This document shows, piece after piece, positions 28,490 through 37,448 of a DNA stretch of 64,000 nt (positions are counted from its first letter, which is position 1; every line of letters starts with the position of its first letter). The notes beneath the pieces are model-generated. The model was not told the DNA's origin. It made no database searches and saw only the letters and a program-made list of their open reading frames with translations. The position numbers and the translations under genes are program-made. The DNA is from Vibrio sp. Y2-5. Its GTDB lineage: Bacteria > Pseudomonadota > Gammaproteobacteria > Enterobacterales > Vibrionaceae. The stretch is taken from assembly GCF_014596725.1 (NCBI RefSeq), contig NZ_JACVEG010000001.1, positions 1,013,215-1,077,214 of the forward strand, read 5' to 3'.

Positions 28490-29569
28490 ATGCGAAATTT
28501 AATTGTTCGCGTTGCTGGTCGAGTGCTGCCTTTATTGGCAGCACTGCTTTGCTTAGCTTTTCCACCTGCGTTTGCAGAAGAAGGTGGCAAAGCCGTAAAT
28601 GGCAAGGCAGATGTTGCGCAGAGTGAGATGAGCCAACTCGCTGGTGCTGATTACTGGCGACAAGTTCGTCAAGGTGTGTCTGGATATACCACCTCTCAGT
28701 CACCTGAGCATGGTGTTTTGATCAGTAAGCCGGGCGAAACGTGGTTTATTTTGAAAGAGAAATGGATGTCTCCAGCGGGTGCTGTCGCGATTTTCGGCAG
28801 TATTGCTTTGGTTATTCTGGCGTACGTAATTGTTGGCCCGATTATGTTGAGTAAACCAAGAACGGGGAGAAAGTTAAATCGCTGGTCTAGGTTAGATAGG
28901 GCGCTGCATTGGTCTATGGCGTTCACATTCTTGACGCTGGCGTTCAGTGGTTTGATGTTGGTGTATGGCAAACACTTCCTAAAGCCGTATATTCCGTCTG
29001 AGCTTTGGGGATATATAGTTTTTGCCGCTAAGCAATATCACAACTATGTGGGGCCTCTGTTCTTTGTACTGTTAGTGTTTATCCTTCTTAAATGGTGGCG
29101 TAAATCGCTGTTCACTAAAGTGGATGTTCAATGGGCAATGAAACTGGGTGGAATGGTTGGTAAGCATAAAGGTACACATCCGTCTGCAGGATTCTCAAAT
29201 GCTGGTGAAAAAGCGGTGTACTGGTTGTTGATTGTGTTTGGTGCCTTCGCAGCTGTGAGTGGTTTGTTCCTTGATTTCCCTATCTTTGGTCAAACCCGTC
29301 GCGATATGGAGATGTCTAACCTTGTCCATATGTTCTCAGCACTGATTTTAATCTGTGGTTTCGTGTTCCATATCTATATTGGTTTGTTTGGTATGGAAGG
29401 TGCGTTAGAAGGCATGGTCACGGGTAAGGTCGATGAAACTTGGGCTAAAGAGCATCACGATTTATGGTATGAGGAAATGAAAGCCAAAGGAGAAGTTGAA
29501 GAAGCGGATGCCGTTTCCAACAAGACTCAATCTCCACCGATGGGGGAGCCAATGCATGACAAGCGCTAA
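28490..29569 (+). CDS. fdhC: Formate dehydrogenase cytochrome b556 (gamma) subunit
   Basis: A 359-residue membrane subunit. An N-terminal signal (LLALLCLAFPPAFAEE) leads into a periplasmic stretch and then a membrane helix near residue 95. A four-helix cytochrome b domain follows: RALHWSMAFTFLTLAFSG, KQYHNYVGPLF, and LVHMFSALILICGFVFHIYIG carry likely heme histidines. It passes electrons to the quinone pool. The extra N-terminal domain makes it longer than E. coli FdnI and typical of FdoI-like FDH gamma subunits of this cluster type. Confidence 0.9.
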   Translation: MRNLIVRVAGRVLPLLAALLCLAFPPAFAEEGGKAVNGKADVAQSEMSQLAGADYWRQVRQGVSGYTTSQSPEHGVLISKPGETWFILKEKWMSPAGAVAIFGSIALVILAYVIVGPIMLSKPRTGRKLNRWSRLDRALHWSMAFTFLTLAFSGLMLVYGKHFLKPYIPSELWGYIVFAAKQYHNYVGPLFFVLLVFILLKWWRKSLFTKVDVQWAMKLGGMVGKHKGTHPSAGFSNAGEKAVYWLLIVFGAFAAVSGLFLDFPIFGQTRRDMEMSNLVHMFSALILICGFVFHIYIGLFGMEGALEGMVTGKVDETWAKEHHDLWYEEMKAKGEVEEADAVSNKTQSPPMGEPMHDKR

Positions 29570-29993
29570 TACTATGCAAGCTTCGGATAACAAGTCCGTG
29601 TGGTTTGTTTACATCGCTAACCTGTTAACACCGTTTACCTGCTTAATCTCCGGCGTAATCGGCATTATTTATGCCGGATATCGTCTGGATAAAAATGAGG
29701 ATGGGGAAGTCGCCAATTCGCATTACTATGGTTTGATCCGTAGCTTCTTCCTCTTTTTGACCTTCTTTGTGGTACTAATTGTCACTGTCGCCACTACCAA
29801 CGGGCTTATTATGGGTGTTAACCGTTACTGGTACGCACATTCATGGTTAACCACCGTTGGCGGCGCTATTCCCTATATCGGAGCATTAATCGCTCTGTTT
29901 GCCATTTCACTTTGGTTTATAAGAATGGTTAAAGGAATGCAACAGTTGAAAAATAACATTCCTCATGCACCTTCGAAGGGGCCGAATTTGTAG
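29556..29993 (+). CDS. Small membrane protein at the end of the formate dehydrogenase operon
   Basis: A 145-residue protein with three hydrophobic helices (roughly residues 15-40, 60-85 and 100-125), a polar N-terminus and a basic tail. ATG 29556 follows GGGGGAGCC and overlaps the fdhC stop by 14 bases, so it is part of the operon. The pattern recalls DUF4870-type membrane proteins. It has no cysteine or histidine cluster that would show a redox role. Function unknown. Confidence 0.7.
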   Translation: MTSANTMQASDNKSVWFVYIANLLTPFTCLISGVIGIIYAGYRLDKNEDGEVANSHYYGLIRSFFLFLTFFVVLIVTVATTNGLIMGVNRYWYAHSWLTTVGGAIPYIGALIALFAISLWFIRMVKGMQQLKNNIPHAPSKGPNL

Positions 29994-30069
29994 AACTCTG
30001 CGGAAATTATAAGCGAACATCAGGATGAAATAGACCTAATCTAAGTTATAGAAAACAACGGTTTCACTA

Positions 30070-30104
30070 AAAAATCGCCTTATTTGAAGAGGCGATTTTT
30101 TTTT
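30070..30104 (+). terminator. Intrinsic terminator of the formate dehydrogenase operon
   Basis: AAAAATCGCCT pairs with AGGCGATTTTT around a 9-base loop, followed by a run of T. Confidence 0.92.
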
Positions 30105-30413
30105 ACAATTCAGTAAATATTGTTTTTTGTGATCGCATATTTTATTACTTAAAAGTTTATGTAGTGCGCCTGATTTGTAGTGTTTTTACCAGAGCTTTAA
30201 TGCAATTTTTATTAATAATTGATGGCAGTTATATAAGCAATATTGAAATAATAAGTAACGACTTATTATCGGAAATAACCTACAAAAATAATTAATTAAA
30301 CTTAAATACATCAGCATTAATTTTTGTTGTTATGTGAAGTAATAATTGATGTTCTTTATTGGCTAAAAATAAAGCAAATAAAGAGCAATCTAACATAGGT
30401 TAAATTTTAAACA
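30105..30413. other. AT-rich intergenic region before the second chemoreceptor
   Basis: More than 300 bases of strongly AT-rich DNA, without an open frame of interest. It presumably carries the chemoreceptor promoter. I see no clear -35/-10 pair or known operator. Confidence 0.4.
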
Positions 30414-30484
30414 GGCACAGGCATATAAGCCCATCTGGTATCGCTGGGATTAATACCGGAGGATTGATAACCAATAGACGTGCC
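30414..30484 (+). ncRNA. Candidate structured leader RNA of the chemoreceptor gene
   Basis: GGCAC at 30414-30418 closes with GTGCC at 30480-30484. Inside are three hairpins: GGC/GCC (30420-30431), CTGGTAT/ATACCGG (30435-30459) and ATTG/CAAT (30463-30475). This makes a compact four-way junction some 135 bases before the start codon, unlike the AT-rich surroundings. It does not match the c-di-GMP, glycine or other riboswitches I can recall. It might be a riboswitch, an sRNA target or chance. Confidence 0.4.
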
Positions 30485-30620
30485 AAGCCTAGTAATAGGA
30501 ATCAAATTTAATTCCGTTAAAAGCATCGATAATGGCGTGAGTTATTATTTCTTTTTAAACAAACATATACAGATAGTTAGTGCGTAATGTGCATAAAGCA
30601 CTAATCTAACGGAGAGAAAA

Positions 30621-32501
30621 ATGAGTGCTAAGATTCGGTTTCTCAGTTTTACTGGTGGACTATTATCTACCGTTATAGTTTTAATCACGCTAGTAAGCTT
30701 TTACAACTTCAAGTCTTCATCGGTGTCTGGTTATACCAATCAATTGCAAACACAGGCACAACTGATTTTGGAATCCGTAGACCAAAAGATTCAACGTTAT
30801 TTTGATAGCCTAAACTTAATGAGTGATATGCTAGCTATTGATGCTCAGGGGAATATCGATGTCGAAAAAGTAACAGGTAAACTAACGCATATGATGGAGA
30901 ATCTAAATATAGTCTCTGCTTATGTTGGGTTGGAGAGCGGTGTTACTTACTTACCTTCTGGTGAAATAAAAAACTTTAACGCCAAAAAACTTAATCGAGA
31001 ATGGTACACGCGTATATTTTCCGGAGAAAAGGAAATTATTACAACTCCGTTCACCAGTTCATCCGGTGATCTTGTTATGGCCTTGGCTGTTCCTGTCACT
31101 AGACAAGGAAAAGTTGTAGCAACACTTAACTTGAATATTCCGATCAATTCGATAACGCACTACATTGAGAGTCTTTCTGAATCAAATCAAATCTTTACCG
31201 CTCGCGAAGATGGTTTCTTGCTAAGTGCCATCTATCCTGATTTCATCGGCAAAAACCTATACGAAAAGCGTCCATCCTATAGTGCTTATCGTGATAGACC
31301 TGGCGTCGGTCACTATTATAACTCTAATGGTAAAACCTATTTTGTTATCAATGCAAAAGCAAAAACAACTGGTTGGACAGTATGGGCTTGGGATACAAAA
31401 GAAAATATTGAATCAGCCTCGAGACATAATCTCTTCCAAAGTATCGGTCTATCAATAGTACTTATAACAACAACACTCGTGGCGCTGTACTTCTTAATCA
31501 CTAAACTCATGTATGTTCCTATCGGCGGAGAACCGAAGCAGATAGAGCGTATGGTACAGCAGGTCTCGGAAGGCGATTTAACGATATCCAACACCAACTA
31601 CCAGAATACGACGGGTATTTTGGCCGCTACGTTATCAATGGTGGCAAATTTCCGTAATATCATTAAGCAGATAAACAGCGCCACTGACCATTTAGGTGAC
31701 GCTTCACAGAGAATATCGGATGTAGCAACAACCGTTAATCAAAGTTCAGAAAATCAGATGGAACAGCTTGAACAATCAGCAACAGCAATGAATGAAATGT
31801 CTATTACTGTATGTGAGGTTGCGAGAAATGCTCAAGATGCGTCAGTGGCTGCTGAGCAGGCATATTCACACTCATTACAAGGCATGAACGTTGTCAATGA
31901 CATGAACAACAGCATTAACAATTTAGTTCAGGGGATCGAGAATGTTGTTGAGGTTAACTGTAAACTGGAGGCCGAAACACAAAGTATTGACGGCATTTTA
32001 GAAGTCATTGATGGTATCTCAGAACAAACTAACCTGTTAGCACTAAATGCAGCGATTGAAGCAGCAAGAGCGGGCGAGTATGGACGTGGTTTTGCTGTGG
32101 TAGCAGATGAGGTGCGTAGCTTAGCTAACCGCACTAAGGAGAGTACCAGCGAAATCCAGACAATGATTTCCCACTTGCAAATTGAGGCTAAACGTTCTGT
32201 AAAACTCATGCAAGCCAATATGGCAGATGCTTTGACGACGTCAGAAAAATCTGGTGCTGCTAACGACGCGTTGGTGTCTATACAAACCTCTGTATCCGCT
32301 ATTCAAAATATGAACGAGCAAATAGCGACTGCAGCTGAACAGCAAACGCTCGTAGCAACAGAGATTAATTCCAATATTACAGCAATCAGCGAGTTGGCTA
32401 AGTCTACCTTTGAAAGTTCCAACAGTAATATGGCTATGGCCAACGAGTTAACTGATATTGCTGAATCGTTGAACAAATCAGTAGATCTGTTTAAGTTATA
32501 G
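30621..32501 (+). CDS. Methyl-accepting chemotaxis protein with double Cache sensor
   Basis: A 626-residue chemoreceptor. A membrane helix at residues 8-28 precedes a periplasmic dCache domain to about 275, including LNREWYTR and [13 protein letters not shown] second helix ([20 protein letters not shown]) and a HAMP segment follow. The cytoplasmic tip is [19 protein letters not shown], then [15 protein letters not shown]. The REWY motif partly resembles amino-acid-sensing Cache domains, but the usual aspartate after the strand is not evident. GGAGAGAAAA precedes the ATG. Confidence 0.92.
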   Translation: MSAKIRFLSFTGGLLSTVIVLITLVSFYNFKSSSVSGYTNQLQTQAQLILESVDQKIQRYFDSLNLMSDMLAIDAQGNIDVEKVTGKLTHMMENLNIVSAYVGLESGVTYLPSGEIKNFNAKKLNREWYTRIFSGEKEIITTPFTSSSGDLVMALAVPVTRQGKVVATLNLNIPINSITHYIESLSESNQIFTAREDGFLLSAIYPDFIGKNLYEKRPSYSAYRDRPGVGHYYNSNGKTYFVINAKAKTTGWTVWAWDTKENIESASRHNLFQSIGLSIVLITTTLVALYFLITKLMYVPIGGEPKQIERMVQQVSEGDLTISNTNYQNTTGILAATLSMVANFRNIIKQINSATDHLGDASQRISDVATTVNQSSENQMEQLEQSATAMNEMSITVCEVARNAQDASVAAEQAYSHSLQGMNVVNDMNNSINNLVQGIENVVEVNCKLEAETQSIDGILEVIDGISEQTNLLALNAAIEAARAGEYGRGFAVVADEVRSLANRTKESTSEIQTMISHLQIEAKRSVKLMQANMADALTTSEKSGAANDALVSIQTSVSAIQNMNEQIATAAEQQTLVATEINSNITAISELAKSTFESSNSNMAMANELTDIAESLNKSVDLFKL

Positions 32502-32507
32502 GGGGAT

Positions 32508-32618
32508 TGGGCCTTAGCCTTTTTAGCAATTAAGGCCCATTGAATTTGAGCAGAAACCGTCCTGATTCTCGTTGAAAATTTCTACAAAACCCACCCATAT
32601 TAGTTGTGGGTGGATTTT
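32508..32618 (+). terminator. Two hairpins after the chemoreceptor gene
   Basis: TGGGCCTTA (32508-32516) pairs with TAAGGCCCA (32531-32539) without a T-run. A second hairpin, CCACCCA (32591-32597) with TGGGTGG (32607-32613), is followed by ATTTTTG and looks like the real terminator. Confidence 0.7.
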
Positions 32619-32634
32619 TGTACAATAATAGTGC

Positions 32635-32668
32635 GCACCATAATGGTTCATTTGTACCAATGTGGTGC
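32635..32668. promoter_or_regulatory. Two NtrC-type enhancer sites upstream of amtB
   Basis: GCACCATAATGGTTC (32635-32649) and GTACCAATGTGGTGC (32654-32668) each differ by one base from the NtrC consensus GCACCA-N3-TGGTGC. Their centres are 19 bases apart and lie 136 and 117 bases upstream of the -24 element, much like the enteric glnA arrangement. They indicate nitrogen-limited expression of amtB. Confidence 0.8.
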
Positions 32669-32777
32669 TATTTATTGCTCCTACATCTTTCCTTTCTCAG
32701 TTCTCTATTCCTTATCAAAATTGATAATTTATTAATATTCAAAAGGTTAACTTTTTAATTATTGATTTTATTAATAT

Positions 32778-32793
32778 TGGAATACATCTTGCT
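32778..32793 (+). promoter_or_regulatory. Sigma54 promoter of amtB
   Basis: TGGAATACATCTTGCT has GG and GC ten bases apart and a perfect TTGCT. Transcription would begin near 32805, giving a leader of about 90 bases. Confidence 0.75.
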
Positions 32794-32848
32794 CATGCAG
32801 GGCATAAACATAATAAATTCACCATCATTGTGAATTGCAAAACATTTA

Positions 32849-32872
32849 GCACCTAGTTGGTGCGATTTTTAT
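32849..32872 (+). promoter_or_regulatory. NtrC-like palindrome / terminator-like hairpin in the amtB leader
   Basis: GCACCTAGTTGGTGC, followed by GATTTTTATT, lies within the predicted amtB leader. As DNA it is one base from the NtrC consensus; as RNA it is a five-pair hairpin followed by U-rich sequence. It could be a governor site, an attenuator, or both. Confidence 0.45.
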
Positions 32873-32893
32873 TCTGCATGGAGTGTAACGAGA

Positions 32894-34114
32894 ATGACTC
32901 AAACCGAAAGTCAGGTTTATGGAGCTGTACAAGCCCTGACCCAAAGTTCAGATACTTTATTTTTGCTGCTTGGCGCCATCATGGTGTTTTTAATGCATTC
33001 TGGGTTCGCATTTTTGGAAGTAGGGACGGTTCGTAAGAAAAACCAAGTTAACGCATTAGTAAAAATTCTAGCGGACTTTGGTGTATCAACTATCGCTTAT
33101 TTCTTTATTGGTTACTGGATTGCTTACGGCGCTAACTTTTTTGCTGACGCAGAAACATTAGCTCAAGGTAATGGTTACGAGTTGGTAAAGTTCTTTTTCC
33201 TTCTTACTTTTGCGGCAGCTATTCCAGCAATTGTATCGGGTGGTATCGCTGAACGCGCGCGCTTTTATCCAGTTCTTATTGCAACGTTTTTTACTGTCGG
33301 TCTCGTTTATCCTTTCTTTGAAGGGATCATCTGGAACGGAAATTATGGCATTCAAGAAGCTTTCGAAAACCGTTTTGGTGCAGGTTTCCACGATTTCGCC
33401 GGTTCTGTTGTAGTACACAGTGTCGGTGGCTGGATTGCACTCGTTGCGGTTTACTTTTTAGGTATGCGTAAAGGTCGTATTCGCGCTGGTAAGCATACTA
33501 ACTTTGCACCTTCAAACATTCCATTTTTAGCCTTAGGTGCCTGGATTTTATGTGTTGGTTGGTTTGGGTTTAACGTTATGTCTGCGCAAGCAATGGCAGG
33601 GATTAGCGGCCTAGTTGCGATGAACTCATTGATGGCAATGGTAGGGGGTATCCTAGCTTCGCTTGTGGTTGGCAAAAATGACCCAGGCTTCATTCATAAT
33701 GGACCTTTAGCAGGTCTCGTCGCTGTATGTGCAGGCTCTGATATCATGCACCCGCTTGGTGCATTGATCACAGGTGTTGTCGCTGGTGCACTATTCGTAT
33801 GGCTATTCACACAACTGCAAAACAAAACCAAAATTGATGATGTGCTAGGTGTTTGGCCTTTACATGGTGTGTGTGGTGCTTGGGGTGGTATCGCTGCTGG
33901 TATTTTCGGTCAAACGGCTCTAGGTGGCTTAGGTGGCGTAAGTTTAACCGTTCAAGTGATTGGTACTCTGATGGGTATTGCTGTTGCTCTCGTTGGCGCA
34001 TTCGTGGTGTATGGAGCGCTAAACGCTTTAACTGGCTTGCGTTTATCGGAAGAGGAAGAATTTATTGGTGCTGACTTAGCTGTACACAAGATTTCCTCTG
34101 TGAACGAAGAATAG
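32894..34114 (+). CDS. amtB: Ammonium transporter
   Basis: A 406-residue Amt protein with about eleven helices that conducts ammonia/ammonium across the inner membrane. Family signatures include FLMHSGFAFLEVGTVRKKN, DFAGSVVVHSVGG with the first pore histidine, and WPLHGVCGAWGGIAAGIFG with the second. There is no cleavable signal by eye and no glnK beside it, unlike the usual glnK-amtB pair. The upstream NtrC and sigma54 elements point to induction in nitrogen limitation. Confidence 0.95.
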   Translation: MTQTESQVYGAVQALTQSSDTLFLLLGAIMVFLMHSGFAFLEVGTVRKKNQVNALVKILADFGVSTIAYFFIGYWIAYGANFFADAETLAQGNGYELVKFFFLLTFAAAIPAIVSGGIAERARFYPVLIATFFTVGLVYPFFEGIIWNGNYGIQEAFENRFGAGFHDFAGSVVVHSVGGWIALVAVYFLGMRKGRIRAGKHTNFAPSNIPFLALGAWILCVGWFGFNVMSAQAMAGISGLVAMNSLMAMVGGILASLVVGKNDPGFIHNGPLAGLVAVCAGSDIMHPLGALITGVVAGALFVWLFTQLQNKTKIDDVLGVWPLHGVCGAWGGIAAGIFGQTALGGLGGVSLTVQVIGTLMGIAVALVGAFVVYGALNALTGLRLSEEEEFIGADLAVHKISSVNEE

Positions 34115-34148
34115 CATTTCGCTTTGTTTTAGTATTCGAGCATTTAAT

Positions 34149-34180
34149 AAGAGCAGGCCAATGGTCTGCTCTTATCTTTT
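34149..34180 (+). terminator. Intrinsic terminator of amtB
   Basis: AAGAGCAGGCC pairs with GGTCTGCTCTT around AAT with one wobble, followed by ATCTTTTC. Confidence 0.85.
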
Positions 34181-34299
34181 CTGAATCACATAACAACTAA
34201 TTAGTACTAAAATTAAGACTATTGTCTAACGGCGAAAACTACAGTTGAGTTGGCTTCAGTGCTAATCTAGCTCAAAGCTATTCAGTATAAGGATGTCGT

Positions 34300-35043
34300 A
34301 TGAAATTTCCGTATCGCAATGTTGTTGTGCTCACTGGAGCTGGAATCTCTGCGGAATCGGGTATTCAGACCTTTCGTGCTCAAGATGGGCTTTGGGAAAA
34401 TCATCGAATCGAAGATGTTGCTACACCGGAAGGTTTTGCTAAAGATCCAGATTTAGTTCAGGACTTTTATAACCAACGTCGCCGCAAGTTACAGTCTGAT
34501 GCCATTAATCCTAATGCAGCGCATATTGCTTTGGGTAAGCTTGAAAAAGAGCTTGATGGCAAAGTCACCATTATCACTCAGAACATTGACAATTTGCATG
34601 AACGCGGCGGAAGCCAAAACATCATTCATATGCACGGCGAACTGCTAAAAGCGCGTTGTAGCGTGTCTAATCAAACCATAGAGCAGAAAGGGGATTTGTT
34701 GACTGGCGACTTGTGCCATTGTTGTCAAATACCTGCGCAGATGCGTCCTCATATTGTTTGGTTTGGCGAAATGCCCCTGAGAATGGGAGACATCTACTCA
34801 GCGCTTGAAGAAGCAGACTTGTTCATTTCAATTGGTACTTCTGGAGTGGTTTACCCTGCAGCAGGTTTTGTACATGATGCAAAAATGCACGGTGCACACA
34901 CGATTGAGATAAATTTGGAGCCGAGTGCGGTGGAAAGTGAGTTTGCTGAAAAACGTTATGGTAAAGCGAGTATAGAAGTTCCTCGTCTAGTCGAAGAAAT
35001 TCTGGAACTTCAACAACCTGATTTCAAAGTCGGCAACCATTAG
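34300..35043 (+). CDS. cobB: NAD-dependent protein deacylase (sirtuin)
   Basis: A 247-residue sirtuin that removes acetyl and succinyl groups from lysines using [17 protein letters not shown] binds [15 protein letters not shown] and the catalytic histidine in IHMHGEL follow; a zinc site uses C-x-S... with [12 protein letters not shown] and [14 protein letters not shown] complete the fold. Tyr and Arg in FYNQRRRKL match the class III pair that permits desuccinylation. Length is that of short CobB forms. Upstream AAGGATGTCGT precedes the ATG. Confidence 0.94.
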   Translation: MKFPYRNVVVLTGAGISAESGIQTFRAQDGLWENHRIEDVATPEGFAKDPDLVQDFYNQRRRKLQSDAINPNAAHIALGKLEKELDGKVTIITQNIDNLHERGGSQNIIHMHGELLKARCSVSNQTIEQKGDLLTGDLCHCCQIPAQMRPHIVWFGEMPLRMGDIYSALEEADLFISIGTSGVVYPAAGFVHDAKMHGAHTIEINLEPSAVESEFAEKRYGKASIEVPRLVEEILELQQPDFKVGNH

Positions 35044-35109
35044 TTCCTTTGTTATTCTTAAACTTTCTACTATAACTAGCACGCCCAAGGCGCTAGTTTT
35101 AGCAGACAA

Positions 35110-35134
35110 AAAAAGCGGCTAAAAGCCGCTTTTT
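35110..35134. terminator. Bidirectional terminator between cobB and potD
   Basis: AAAAAGCGGCT pairs with AGCCGCTTTTT around AAA, with A and T runs on both sides, between convergent genes. Confidence 0.92.
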
Positions 35135-35151
35135 CAATACACTTCGTTCGA

Positions 35152-36189
35152 TTACATATCAACTTTAAGTTTTTGGAAGTATTCTTCGTAAAGAACGCTA
35201 GCCTCACCAACTTCGTCTTGCCATTCACCACTGTCCATAATAGCTTGCGGTGGGAAGATATTTGGATCGTTTGCAAATTCTTCAGGAAGTAACTTATATG
35301 CTGCTTTAACGGGTGTTGGGTAACCGATTTCTAGCGCAATTTTCGCTGCATTATCTGGACGAAGCAGGAAGTTGATCATTTTATGAGCTGCTTCAATGTT
35401 CGCCGCTCCAGCTGGAATTGCTAGGCTGTCCATCCAAAATATCGCGCCTTTTTCTGGCCAAATAATATCGATGTTTGCACCTTCTTCACGAGCCATATAT
35501 GCAGAACCGTTCCACAGCATGCCAAGCGATACTTCGCCTGCTAAATAAGGGTTTGCTGGGAAGTCTGAATTGAATACCAATACATTTGGCATTAACTTTT
35601 TCAGCTCTTCATAGGCTGCTTCAATTTCTTTCGGGTCGGTAGTGTTAGGAGAATAGCCTAGCTTAACTAAAGCAATATGGAAGACTTCACGAGAGTCGTC
35701 CATCATCATTAGTTGTCCTTCCCATTTTGCATCCCATAAATCGCCCCAATTATGGATGGTTGATTTATCCAGCATATCAGTGTTAATGCCGATACCTGTT
35801 GCGCCCCAAATGTAAGGGATTGAATAGCTGTTGTTTGGATCAAAAGGTTTATTTAAGTAGTTAGGATCCAAACCTGCAAAATTAGAAAGCTTAGACTTAT
35901 CAATTTCTAGAAGCATACCTTCCTTACGCATTTTAGAAACAAAATACGTTGAAGGGACAACTAAGTCGTAGCCTGAACCTTGTGTTTTAAGCTTAGCGTA
36001 CATACTCTCGTTAGATTCGTATGTAGAGTAGATGACTTTAATACCTGTTTCCTTGGTAAAGTCTTCTAGAACTTCGTTTGGAATATATTCTGACCAGTTA
36101 TAGAAATAAAGTTCTTGGTCAGTAGCCATTGCATTGGTAGTGAATAGAGTCGCGGCAAATAGAGCGCCAGCATACAGTTTACTTTTCAT
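35152..36189 (-). CDS. potD: Polyamine-binding periplasmic protein, distal copy (PotD family)
   Basis: A 345-residue spermidine/putrescine-binding protein. A signal peptide ends near TNAMATD; YFYNWSEYIPNEVLEDF and VIYSTYESNESMYAKL are PotD marks, followed by YDLVVPSTYFVSKM. It is very similar to the next gene along most of its length, indicating tandem duplication. Its own terminator separates the pair, and a 122-base spacer holds that terminator. V. cholerae has potD1 and potD2 in the same arrangement; which copy this is cannot be said. Confidence 0.9.
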   Translation of the reverse strand: MKSKLYAGALFAATLFTTNAMATDQELYFYNWSEYIPNEVLEDFTKETGIKVIYSTYESNESMYAKLKTQGSGYDLVVPSTYFVSKMRKEGMLLEIDKSKLSNFAGLDPNYLNKPFDPNNSYSIPYIWGATGIGINTDMLDKSTIHNWGDLWDAKWEGQLMMMDDSREVFHIALVKLGYSPNTTDPKEIEAAYEELKKLMPNVLVFNSDFPANPYLAGEVSLGMLWNGSAYMAREEGANIDIIWPEKGAIFWMDSLAIPAGAANIEAAHKMINFLLRPDNAAKIALEIGYPTPVKAAYKLLPEEFANDPNIFPPQAIMDSGEWQDEVGEASVLYEEYFQKLKVDM

Positions 36190-36269
36190 TACTTTTCCAT
36201 GTTTTGTGCAAGAGCCTACCTAGGCAAACGCGTGATCAAATAGAAAAAGTAGTATAACAGCTCGAAAAA

Positions 36270-36303
36270 AAATAGGCAGCCAAAGCTGCCTATTTAATTC
36301 TTT
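36270..36303 (-). terminator. Terminator between the two potD genes
   Basis: AAATAGGCAGC pairs with GCTGCCTATTT around CAAA; the minus strand continues into a T-run from the A-rich left flank. It should reduce read-through from the proximal potD into the distal copy, unless the latter has its own promoter. Confidence 0.88.
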
Positions 36304-36311
36304 TTATAGGG

Positions 36312-37343
36312 TTATTGACCCGCTTTAAGCTTCATGAAGTAGTCTTCATATTTCACTGTTTTGTCGCCAACAGCAGCTTGCCATTCCACACGATCAAGAT
36401 CTTCTTGAGAAGGGAACAGTGGTGCTACGTCTTTGAATTTTTCATTCGATTGAGCAACAGCTGTTAGGTAACCAGTGTCGTTAGAGATTTGCTCAGCGAT
36501 TTCTGGACGTAGTAGGAAGTCGATCATCTTATGAGCTGCATCGATGTGTTTTGCACCTGATGCAATAGCAAAGTTGTCAACCCAACCGATACCACCTTCT
36601 TTAGGGAACACAAGTTTAAGTGGTAGGCCTTCTTTTTGTGCAGCTGCCGCAGAACCGTTCCAAAGCATACCTAGACCAACTTCACCAGCTAGGTAAGGGT
36701 CAGCAGGGTTGTCTGAGTTAAACACCAATACGTTTGGCATTAATTTTTGTAGCTCAGCATATGCTTCGTCGATTTGTTTTTCGTCAGTGGTGTTGCCTGA
36801 ATAACCCAATTTACGTAATGCGATGTGGAATACTTCACGAGTATCGTCCATCAGCATTAGTTGACCTTTAAGCTCTGGTTTCCATAGGTCGCCCCAGCTT
36901 TGGAAGTCGTTTGGATCATACATGTCTGTGTTTACCGCAAGACCAGTAATAGCCACAACGTGTGGGATAGAGTAGTCGTTATTTGGATCGAAAGGTTTGT
37001 TTAGATAGTTAGTATCCAAATTTTTGAAGTTGGTAAGTTTTGACTTATCAATCTTCTGAATCATGCCTTCGTCGCGCATTTTAGATACGAAGTAAGTTGA
37101 AGGAACAACAAGGTCGTAACCTTCGTTGTGAGTCTTCAGCTTCGCATATAGAGTTTCATTCGACTCGTAAGTTGAATAGATTACTTTGATACCGGTTTCC
37201 GCAGTAAACTGCTCTAGGATACCGCTGTTAATGTACGGTCCCCAGTTCATGAATACCAGTTCTTTATCCTCTGCTACTGCTTGCGCAGATAACAGTGAAA
37301 GCGCACATGCACTACCAGCTAATAAAGTAGCCCATTTTTTCAT
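36312..37343 (-). CDS. potD: Polyamine-binding periplasmic protein, proximal copy (PotD family)
   Basis: A 343-residue PotD. The signal peptide MKKWATLLAGSACALSLLSA ends near AVAED, and the mature part starts ELVFMNWGPYINSGILEQF. The frame begins 15 bases earlier with TTG, but TGGAGC precedes ATG 37343. It is about 105 bases downstream of potC. It delivers spermidine or another polyamine to PotBC. Differences from the distal copy lie around the ligand region and may change specificity. Confidence 0.92.
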   Translation of the reverse strand: MKKWATLLAGSACALSLLSAQAVAEDKELVFMNWGPYINSGILEQFTAETGIKVIYSTYESNETLYAKLKTHNEGYDLVVPSTYFVSKMRDEGMIQKIDKSKLTNFKNLDTNYLNKPFDPNNDYSIPHVVAITGLAVNTDMYDPNDFQSWGDLWKPELKGQLMLMDDTREVFHIALRKLGYSGNTTDEKQIDEAYAELQKLMPNVLVFNSDNPADPYLAGEVGLGMLWNGSAAAAQKEGLPLKLVFPKEGGIGWVDNFAIASGAKHIDAAHKMIDFLLRPEIAEQISNDTGYLTAVAQSNEKFKDVAPLFPSQEDLDRVEWQAAVGDKTVKYEDYFMKLKAGQ

Positions 37344-37448
37344 TGACGTTAGCTCCAAACCAAACGTTGCCCCAAGGGCATTTTTAAAGGATAACGGAAT
37401 AACATGTGCTATTCCGTTTCGAATTTCAGTTAGTCAATTAACTGAAAA

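Noticed and set aside
30414..30484. Known c-di-GMP (GEMM) or glycine riboswitch
   Set aside because: The conserved cores of those classes are not present, so only a generic structured leader is claimed.
32663..32679. TGGTGCTATTTATTGCT, a possible sigma54 promoter before amtB
   Set aside because: GG and GC are 11 bases apart; the spacing is strict at 10. The element at 32778 fits, and this one overlaps an NtrC site.
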